From assembly GCA_012511005.1 (NCBI GenBank), contig JAAZGX010000294.1, positions 1 to 12,272 of the forward strand: DNA of 12,272 nt, written 5' to 3'. Under the pieces are notes generated by a model. It did not search any database. It saw only the letters and a list, made by a program, of their open reading frames with translations, and was not told the DNA's origin. Below are positions 7,112 to 12,272 of the stretch, in pieces (the first letter of the stretch is position 1; each line of letters begins with the position of its first letter). Position numbers and translations under genes: made by a program. The DNA is from Clostridiales bacterium. GTDB lineage: Bacteria; Bacillota; Clostridia; Oscillospirales; Acutalibacteraceae.

Positions 7112-7891
7112 CTATCTCCTTTTTGCTATATACAACACTCTTTCTGTATATTTACTCGGTGATTTATCTTTATATCCGTCATACCTTGCTATTACATCAA
7201 ATTCGTTTTTACTTAGTGCGTCGGTTAAAAACTCGTCACTAAAAGCACGCTCTTTGAACTCCTCATAAAATCGTGAATAAAGCCCGCCTTTATTTTCCGC
7301 AAAAATATCAAGCGACATCTCCGTTTCAAGCGTATTTATATCAGTTTTATTTTGCCAAACGCAGTAAACATCATCAATGTCATATATAAATGTATTGTCG
7401 GAAAGTACATTAATATGCTTGTACTCTGTATTTACATCGAATATGAACAATCCGTCAGGCGGGATAAATAGGCTCAAACGGTTAAAGGCTTTATAAATAT
7501 CACAAGGCTCTGTTAAGTGATTAACAGAGTCAAGCGTAGAAACAGCGGCTTTTACAGTGCCGTATAAATCAAGCTCCTCCATTTTTTGATGAAGCAAAAG
7601 CGTGTCAAGCTCCGTTTCCATAAGCTTATCTTGTGCTTTAATAAGCATTTCCTCAGAACTGTCTACACCTATAAAGTCATAATTCGGCTCTTTCTTTGCA
7701 AGTGATTTAATCAGATTACCCGTACCGCATGCAAGGTCTAAAATAGTGCCTTTAAGAATACCGTTATGTTTTAATATTGATATAGTACGGCTTGCCATTT
7801 CGCCGTAATCCACATTCTCCGTAAGCCTGTCATAAACAGCAGCAAAGTCACTGTACAGAGCGGCAGCGTTTTCACTTTGTTTCATCTTCAT
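7112..7891 (-). CDS. Class I SAM-dependent methyltransferase (YqeM-like)
   Basis: This 259-residue soluble protein has the Rossmann-fold signature of class I methyltransferases. Motif I is LDLACGTG (51-58). The acidic end of strand 2 is FIGVDSS, about 20 residues later. A motif near AAVSTLDSVNHL fits the post-II/motif IV region, and GLFIFDVN fits the strand-5 region. The N-terminal SDFAAVYDRL is typical of YqeM-like small-molecule methyltransferases. The substrate cannot be told from the sequence. The start is uncertain: ATG at 7891 or 7885 overlaps the yerC end (stop at 7872) by 20 or 14 bases, and neither has a clear ribosome site, which suggests translational coupling to yerC. An ATG at 7921 would add ten residues and overlap yerC by 50 bases. 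The TAG stop at 7112-7114 abuts the phosphomutase ribosome site. Confidence 0.88.
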   Translation of the reverse strand: MKMKQSENAAALYSDFAAVYDRLTENVDYGEMASRTISILKHNGILKGTILDLACGTGNLIKSLAKKEPNYDFIGVDSSEEMLIKAQDKLMETELDTLLLHQKMEELDLYGTVKAAVSTLDSVNHLTEPCDIYKAFNRLSLFIPPDGLFIFDVNTEYKHINVLSDNTFIYDIDDVYCVWQNKTDINTLETEMSLDIFAENKGGLYSRFYEEFKERAFSDEFLTDALSKNEFDVIARYDGYKDKSPSKYTERVLYIAKRR

Positions 7892-8174
7892 TGCTTTTAA
7901 GACGGTCAAAAACAACTGCATAACCGTCCGCGCCGTATTGCAAAGAGCGGTTTACCCTGCTTATTGTTGCGGTACTTGCGCCCGTTTCGTTTACAATATC
8001 GCTATATATACGGTTTTCACTGAGCATTTTTGCAACAACAATACGCTGTGACAACGCTTTCAGCTCTGTCACCGTGCATAAGTCTTCAAAAAAATCATAA
8101 CACTCATCAATTGTTTTCAACTCAAGAATTGCCTTAAATAAAAAATCCGCGTTTTTAGACTGAATTTTATTCAT
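7872..8174 (-). CDS. yerC: YerC/YecD family TrpR-related transcriptional regulator
   Basis: This 100-residue all-helical DNA-binding protein belongs to the TrpR-related YerC/YecD family, found in many Bacillota. Its ligand and targets are not generally established. The sequence has the family layout: an N-terminal helical part (about 10-35), LCTVTELKALSQRI (32-45), and a helix-turn-helix in which SDIVNETGAS leads to the recognition helix STATISRVNR (67-76). GYAVVFDRL follows near the C-terminus. The usual length is about 100 residues. The ATG at 8172-8174 has AAAGGAG (8182-8188) with 7-base spacing. It is the first gene of a three-gene unit, and a perfect inverted repeat overlaps its promoter, consistent with autoregulation (inference). 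In Bacillus this gene neighbours pcrB/pcrA, which are absent here. Confidence 0.9.
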   Translation of the reverse strand: MNKIQSKNADFLFKAILELKTIDECYDFFEDLCTVTELKALSQRIVVAKMLSENRIYSDIVNETGASTATISRVNRSLQYGADGYAVVFDRLKSNEDETK

Positions 8175-8200
8175 AATGCAGCTCCTTTTATTTTTTCATT

Positions 8201-8229
8201 ATTTTAACACAGTAAAATGTAAAAGTAAA
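8201..8229 (-). promoter_or_regulatory. Probable sigma-A promoter of the yerC unit
   Basis: On the minus strand, TTTACT (8229-8224) and TAAAAT (8206-8201) are separated by 17 bases, with TGT directly before the -10 element (extended -10). The predicted start is near 8194, giving a leader of about 20 bases with the AAAGGAG site. The -35 element lies within the inverted repeat at 8214-8243. Confidence 0.6.
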
Positions 8230-8243
8230 CATTTTTACATTTT
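8214..8243. promoter_or_regulatory. Perfect 11-bp inverted repeat, candidate operator
   Basis: AAAATGTAAAA (8214-8224) and TTTTACATTTT (8233-8243) are exact reverse complements separated by 8 bases. The repeat covers the -35 element and part of the spacer of the yerC promoter. It ends 3 bases before the -35 element of the divergent hydrolase promoter. There is no adjoining gene end and the arms are AT-rich, so an operator is more likely than a terminator. YerC is the obvious candidate ligand, but this is inference. Confidence 0.6.
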
Positions 8244-8246
8244 TTA

Positions 8247-8275
8247 TTGATAAACACATTCAATTATGGTAATAT
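8247..8275 (+). promoter_or_regulatory. Probable sigma-A promoter of the secreted hydrolase gene
   Basis: TTGATA (8247-8252) and TAATAT (8270-8275) are separated by 17 bases. TGG directly before the -10 makes it an extended -10 element. Transcription would start near 8282 and the ATG is at 8313, with AAAAAGGAGAAG (8296-8306) as ribosome site. Confidence 0.6.
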
Positions 8276-8312
8276 TTAGATAAGGTCTTAACCTGAAAAA
8301 GGAGAAGTTGTT

Positions 8313-9842
8313 ATGAAAAGATTAGTTTCACTCATTATCGTCACTGTTATTCTTGCCTTAGCAGTCTCCCCTGCGGCAATAGCCTCTCCCTCTTGCTCTT
8401 GCGGTCAAAGCCCCATTATCTTTCTTTCAGGGCTTGGCAGCGCCTCTCTTGTTCGTGACGCGGGAACACAGGACGAACAGCGCCTTTGGAAAATAGATGA
8501 AGCATATCTTGTAAGCGAATTCCTAAAGCTTGCGCCGAGCGTTCCAAAACTAATTGCAAACGGAGATTATGACGCGTTTGGTGATGAGCTGATAAAAACA
8601 ATAAACACCGTTTTTGGCGACCTTGCGCTTGACGGCGACGGTGTTTCAAGCGAACGAGTAACATACGAGCTTAGGGAATACACCTCCGGTGAACACGGCT
8701 TAGACAGAGATTACTATTTTGCGTATGATTTTAGAATAAGCCCATTTGAAACGGCGGCTCTTCTTAAAACTGCTGTGGAAACAGTAAAGGAGCTTACGGG
8801 ACATGATAAAGTATCTTTTAAGGCATCGTCTATGGGCGGAGTTATTGCTATGGCGTACCTTAGTGCATACGGAACAGAGGATATTGACAAAATAGTTTTC
8901 ATTAACTGCCCGATTTTAGGGACAGAGGTTGCGGGTGAACTATTTACAAAACAGCTTGAAATAAATAAGGATGCGCTTATACGCTATGGCGAACAGGCGC
9001 TTCCCGCACTTGACAATGACCCGATTGCAGCTATTTTATATGCCGTTATAGAAGGGCTTGATATAAGCGGTATTTGGGATATGCTGCTTTTGACCGCCGA
9101 CTTTTTTATAGATAAGCTTGGCGAAAAAGTGCTGAATGAGGCTGTTATTCCGATTTTTACGAGTATGCCGGGGCTTTGGGCTTTCGTATCCGACTTGTAT
9201 TTTGAACAGGCAAAAGGCGCCGCCATAAATACCGAAACCCAAGCGGGACTTCTTTCTAAAATAAACGATTACCATTACAATGTGCAAAACAAAGCTTCGG
9301 AAATATTAAACAATGCAAAAGCAGACGGCGTTTGCATCTATATTATTGCAGGGTACGATATGCAGCGGACACCCCTTGTACCGTCTTACCTTAATGACAG
9401 CGACGGCACTGTTGACACAAAATATGCAAGCGTAGGCGCAGTGGTAGCGCCCATCCGCGAAACATTCGCTGACGGCTATACGCAAGCTGTTGACTTTTCG
9501 GGTATAAACTATATCTCACCCGATAATCATATAGACGCCTCTTCTTGTGCGCTTCCGGACAATACTTGGTTTATAAAAAATATGCTCCATTGTAATAACC
9601 ATGACGGTCACCGTGAGCTTTACCGGTTAATGTTTGAAAGTGATACACAGTTAACCGTATTTTCTGACGCCCGTTATCCACAATTTTTACAAAATGATAA
9701 AGATAATAACACATTTTATGAGGTTGTGCCTTTTGAGAATTATACTCCTATGGAGCAATTTATGATTTCACCCACACTGTTAAATCTTGTTACCTTAATA
9801 GCATTTTTAATGAAGAATTTCAGTATACTTTTAATCGGGTAA
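8313..9842 (+). CDS. Secreted alpha/beta hydrolase, lipase/LCAT-like
   Basis: This 509-residue protein has a clear signal peptide: MKRL, a hydrophobic core to about residue 18, and a likely signal peptidase I site near AIA|S (25). The mature start contains two close cysteines (SCSC). PIIFLSGLGSASL (34-46) fits the first strand and oxyanion-hole loop of LCAT-like lipases and acyltransferases. The nucleophile elbow is ASSMGG with Ser173, an A-x-S-x-G variant of G-x-S-x-G as in Bacillus lipases. SDGTV (Asp364) matches the GDGTV-type acid loop, and the catalytic histidine is probably one of His426, His430 or His433. About 190 residues between nucleophile and acid form a large helical lid or cap. 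The last 22 residues are hydrophobic (LLNLVTLIAFLM, then FSILLIG) and may be a membrane anchor. The ATG at 8313 follows a strong AAGGAGAAG site. It is a single-gene unit with its own promoter and terminator. The substrate is unknown; esterase, lipase or acyltransferase are all possible. Confidence 0.82.
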   Translation: MKRLVSLIIVTVILALAVSPAAIASPSCSCGQSPIIFLSGLGSASLVRDAGTQDEQRLWKIDEAYLVSEFLKLAPSVPKLIANGDYDAFGDELIKTINTVFGDLALDGDGVSSERVTYELREYTSGEHGLDRDYYFAYDFRISPFETAALLKTAVETVKELTGHDKVSFKASSMGGVIAMAYLSAYGTEDIDKIVFINCPILGTEVAGELFTKQLEINKDALIRYGEQALPALDNDPIAAILYAVIEGLDISGIWDMLLLTADFFIDKLGEKVLNEAVIPIFTSMPGLWAFVSDLYFEQAKGAAINTETQAGLLSKINDYHYNVQNKASEILNNAKADGVCIYIIAGYDMQRTPLVPSYLNDSDGTVDTKYASVGAVVAPIRETFADGYTQAVDFSGINYISPDNHIDASSCALPDNTWFIKNMLHCNNHDGHRELYRLMFESDTQLTVFSDARYPQFLQNDKDNNTFYEVVPFENYTPMEQFMISPTLLNLVTLIAFLMKNFSILLIG

Positions 9843-9865
9843 AATAGTTTACAACAAAATAATTT

Positions 9866-9895
9866 AGGCAGGCTTTTCGCCTGCCTCATATTTTT
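9866..9895 (+). terminator. Two-way terminator between the hydrolase gene and rpoD
   Basis: AGGCAGGC (9866-9873) pairs perfectly with GCCTGCCT (9879-9886) around a TTTTC loop. On the plus strand it is followed by CATATTTTT, ending the hydrolase transcript 24 bases after its stop. On the minus strand it follows the rpoD stop by 7 bases and is trailed by AAATTATTTT, a weaker U-tract, so it probably serves both convergent genes. Confidence 0.9.
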
Positions 9896-10988
9896 AATCA
9901 AGGAAGTCACGCAGCTTTTTACTTCTGCTTGGATGCCTTAGTTTTCTGAGCGCCTTTGCCTCAATTTGTCGTATACGCTCACGCGTCACATTAAATTCTT
10001 TTCCGACTTCTTCAAGCGTTCTTGGATGACCGTCTAAAAGCCCAAATCTCAAAGAAAGTACCTTTCCCTCTCTTGGTGTAAGCGTTTTTAATACATCTGT
10101 AAGCTGTTCTTTTAATAAAAGCATCGAGGCGGCGTCCACAGGCGCTTGTGTATCATCGTCCGGTATAAAGTCGCCAAGGTGGCTGTCCTCCTCCTCGCCT
10201 ATCGGCGTTTCAAGGGAAACGGGCTCTTGTGCTACTCTTAATATTTCACGCACCTTTTCCACCGGCATTTCAAGTTTTTCCGCAATTTCCTCTGCCGTCG
10301 GGTCCCTGCCGTTTTCGTGCAACAGTTGACTGTTTGTCTTTTTCACTTTATTAATCGTTTCTACCATATGAACCGGTATTCGTATGGTTCTTGCTTGGTC
10401 TGCAATAGCTCTTGTTATCGCTTGGCGTATCCACCATGTAGCATATGTTGAAAACTTAAAGCCCTTAGTATAATCAAATTTATCAACAGCCTTTATAAGA
10501 CCTAAATTACCCTCTTGAATAAGGTCTAAAAACTGCATACCTCTCCCGACATAGCGTTTTGCTATACTTACAACGAGCCTCAGGTTTGCTTCCGCAAGCC
10601 GGTTTTTTGCGTTCTCGTCATTATCAATAATACGAATTGCAAGCTCTATTTCCTCTTCCGGCGTTAAAAGCGGCACCTTTCCTATTTCTTTCAGATAAAC
10701 CTTTACAGGGTCATCTATAGCAATATTCTTCGGCTCTGCCGCGGCGGCTTCAGTTGATTTCGGAATATCTATTTCATGCCCTAATTTATCAAGGACTTCA
10801 TTACCTAAATCATCAATAATTTCAATGTTTTGCGCCTCAATAGTTTCATAAAGCTTATCAAGCTCGTCTATATCAAAATCCATTTCAAGTATAGCGGCAT
10901 CAATTTCATGGGTTGTAAGCTTTCCTATAGCTTTACCTTTTTCTATAAGAACTTTGATAGGATTTACCTTTTTTTCGTTTTCCTCCAT
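9894..10988 (-). CDS. rpoD: RNA polymerase primary sigma factor RpoD (sigma-A)
   Basis: This 364-residue housekeeping sigma factor directs RNA polymerase to -10/-35 promoters. Region 1.1 is at about 9-60 and region 1.2 is [12 protein letters not shown] (92-103). Region 2 runs from [16 protein letters not shown] through DLIQEGN and includes [13 protein letters not shown] (179-191), with [10 protein letters not shown] (199-208) after it. Region 3 is at about 210-275. Region 4 is [15 protein letters not shown] (303-317) with the -35 helix-turn-helix [20 protein letters not shown] (324-343). It ends in the usual [10 protein letters not shown]. The length matches the compact sigma-A of Bacillota. 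I chose the ATG at 10986-10988 because GAAAGGG lies 8 bases upstream. A TTG seven codons earlier lacks support, since the ribosome site would then lie inside the gene. It follows dnaG by 30 bases, the conserved macromolecular-synthesis operon order. Confidence 0.97.
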   Translation of the reverse strand: MEENEKKVNPIKVLIEKGKAIGKLTTHEIDAAILEMDFDIDELDKLYETIEAQNIEIIDDLGNEVLDKLGHEIDIPKSTEAAAAEPKNIAIDDPVKVYLKEIGKVPLLTPEEEIELAIRIIDNDENAKNRLAEANLRLVVSIAKRYVGRGMQFLDLIQEGNLGLIKAVDKFDYTKGFKFSTYATWWIRQAITRAIADQARTIRIPVHMVETINKVKKTNSQLLHENGRDPTAEEIAEKLEMPVEKVREILRVAQEPVSLETPIGEEEDSHLGDFIPDDDTQAPVDAASMLLLKEQLTDVLKTLTPREGKVLSLRFGLLDGHPRTLEEVGKEFNVTRERIRQIEAKALRKLRHPSRSKKLRDFLD

Positions 10989-10996
10989 ATTTCGCA

Positions 10997-11003
10997 CCCT
11001 TTC
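10997..11003 (-). promoter_or_regulatory. Ribosome binding site deciding the rpoD start
   Basis: GAAAGGG on the minus strand lies 8 bases before the ATG at 10986-10988. It falls inside the longer frame that would begin with TTG at 11009, so the ATG is the better start. Confidence 0.8.
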
Positions 11004-11018
11004 ACACAATTATTATTG

Positions 11019-12272
11019 CTATTTTTTATCATTATTAAACAAATCTAAAAAATCATCATCACTAAGCTGTGAAACCTCCTTATACCCAAGCTCCTTTTTC
11101 CCTTTCTCCTTCGTTAAAACTTCAATACAATCCTCACACTCTTTAAGAGTATTACTAATGGGGAAACCTCCCATATAAAGCCTTGATACTACGCCCATTT
11201 CTGACGGCTCAAAATTTTCGGAAATATAAGTAATATCAATAGGTTTATTGTTTTCTATTCTTTCAGCAATAGCTGTAAAAACCTTTTCATAAACAGGCGT
11301 AAAAAATAAGTCATTTGACAATTTATCATTAAGCTTCGTTAAAAATGATGGACTTAAAATAATATTTGCAAGCAAAATCTCTTCCGCCTTGATTATCCGC
11401 ATATCCGTTTTATTTTTACCCGTTGCCGCCTCATATACCTTCCATTTTTCTTTTTCGGCATCCCGAACGGCATTTTTTTGTTTTATACGCTCGTTTTTTA
11501 TATTAATACCCTTAATTTGCTGTATAATAGCGTCCTTATTTACAGAAAGCTCGTCCGCAAGCCTTGAAGCATAAACATCGCGCTCAATAGCGCCGGCGTT
11601 AAGAGCAAGAATTGCTGCCGCCGCTTTTAAGAAGCTGACTTTGCCGTCAGCCGTTGTTACATCATATTTTTGCCGCTCAAGGGAAAGCTTGTACTCTATA
11701 TCATTTGCGGATAAATCCAGCAATGCTCTAAAACGCTCTTTGCCATGCTTTTTTATAACATCAAAAGGGTCGGTATTTTCAGGAAGATTTACAACCTTTG
11801 TTTTTACACCCGTTTCTGAAAAAAGAAGCAGCGCTTTATCCGTAGCTTTTTTACCGGCATCGTCAGAGTCATAACAAAGCGTAACTCTGTCAGCATACCT
11901 TGAAATAAGCCCGACTTGTGACGATGTCAAAGCCGTGCCAAGCCCTGCAACGGCATTGTTAAAGCCCGCTTCGTGAAGTGCTATAACATCCATATAACCC
12001 TCGCAAAGTATTAGCTCGCCCTCATTTTTATTTTTCGCAAGGTTTAGAGCATAAATCTCATTCGTTTTTTTGTATACGGGCGTATCAGATGAATTTATGT
12101 ATTTCGGTTTTGAATTATCTATAACTCTTGAGCCAAAAGCAACTACATTTCCGCGGACATCAATTATAGGAAATATTATTTTGTTTCTAAACTGGTCATA
12201 ATAACTCGTTTTTCCGTTTTTAACGCTTTTTCTAATAAGGTTTGCCGCAACAAGCACCTCGTTTGAATAGCC
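11019..12272 (-). CDS. dnaG: DNA primase DnaG, C-terminal two thirds (5' end beyond the window)
   Basis: The frame is open from the window edge at 12272 to TAG at 11019-11021 and gives 417 residues. DnaG makes the RNA primers for replication and binds the replicative helicase. The visible part begins with GYSNE, inside the RNA-polymerase core, and runs through FRNKIIFPI and GSRVIDNSKPKYINS. The TOPRIM motifs are EGYMDVIALHEAG (Glu91 of the visible part) and YDSDDAGKKA (metal-binding Asp pair, about 135-137). After a linker, the C-terminal part (about 300-400) forms the helical helicase-binding domain. The N-terminal zinc-ribbon domain and the start codon lie outside the window. An internal GTG at 12257 could be mistaken for a start but is within the conserved core. 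It is the first visible gene of the dnaG-rpoD operon. Confidence 0.96.
   Translation of the reverse strand, partial: GYSNEVLVAANLIRKSVKNGKTSYYDQFRNKIIFPIIDVRGNVVAFGSRVIDNSKPKYINSSDTPVYKKTNEIYALNLAKNKNEGELILCEGYMDVIALHEAGFNNAVAGLGTALTSSQVGLISRYADRVTLCYDSDDAGKKATDKALLLFSETGVKTKVVNLPENTDPFDVIKKHGKERFRALLDLSANDIEYKLSLERQKYDVTTADGKVSFLKAAAAILALNAGAIERDVYASRLADELSVNKDAIIQQIKGINIKNERIKQKNAVRDAEKEKWKVYEAATGKNKTDMRIIKAEEILLANIILSPSFLTKLNDKLSNDLFFTPVYEKVFTAIAERIENNKPIDITYISENFEPSEMGVVSRLYMGGFPISNTLKECEDCIEVLTKEKGKKELGYKEVSQLSDDDFLDLFNNDKK

Noticed and set aside
8283..8294. Small palindrome AGGT-CTTA-ACCT in the hydrolase leader
   Set aside because: Only 4-bp arms, easily expected by chance, and no further structure around the ribosome site to support a regulatory role.
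10989..11009. Longer RpoD from a TTG start at 11009
   Set aside because: The seven extra codons contain the GAAAGGG ribosome site of the downstream ATG and add nothing resembling sigma region 1.1.

Overview
The window comes from an AT-rich, spore-forming member of the Bacillota, most likely class Clostridia. The evidence is the sporulation pair spmA/spmB, the dnaG-rpoD operon, strong AGGAGG-type ribosome binding sites, a YerC/TrpR-like regulator and a DUF378 membrane protein. The genus cannot be fixed from the sequence. The region is chromosomal and densely packed with housekeeping and sporulation genes. I see no mobile element, CRISPR array, tRNA or rRNA, and no stretch over 300 bases lacks a gene.

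Layout from left to right. (1) Positions 2-106 (+) hold the last 34 codons of a DUF378 (YuzA-like) membrane protein, closed by a textbook terminator at 116-143. (2) Positions 149-4400 (-) hold a two-gene type IIA topoisomerase operon, B (ATPase/TOPRIM) subunit first and A (cleavage) subunit second, driven by a near-consensus sigma-A promoter at 4435-4462. Both subunits keep their catalytic residues but are divergent from standard gyrase and topo IV. (3) Positions 4521-5622 (+) hold spmA and spmB, membrane proteins of spore-core dehydration. The spmA frame runs 86 bases into spmB. (4) Positions 5626-8174 (-) hold a three-gene unit: YerC/TrpR-like regulator, SAM-dependent methyltransferase and phosphomannomutase/phosphoglucomutase. 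It converges on spmB with a 3-base gap, and its probable terminator lies inside the spmB coding sequence. (5) Positions 8313-9842 (+) hold a secreted alpha/beta hydrolase of lipase/LCAT type with a hydrophobic C-terminal tail. It is divergent from the yerC unit across a 138-base spacer that contains a perfect 11-bp inverted repeat and both promoters. (6) Positions 9894-12272 (-) hold the macromolecular-synthesis operon dnaG (5' end cut off by the window) followed by rpoD, the primary sigma factor. A two-way terminator lies between rpoD and the hydrolase.

The replication/transcription genes (primase, sigma factor, topoisomerase) and the sporulation genes act independently. The unit most likely to be under local control is yerC-methyltransferase-phosphomutase together with the divergent hydrolase, because they share the operator-like repeat. 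I did not find a clear undescribed system. The best leads are the divergent topoisomerase pair with a Gly at the quinolone-contact position, the spmA reading-frame anomaly, the terminator embedded in spmB, and the yerC/hydrolase operator.
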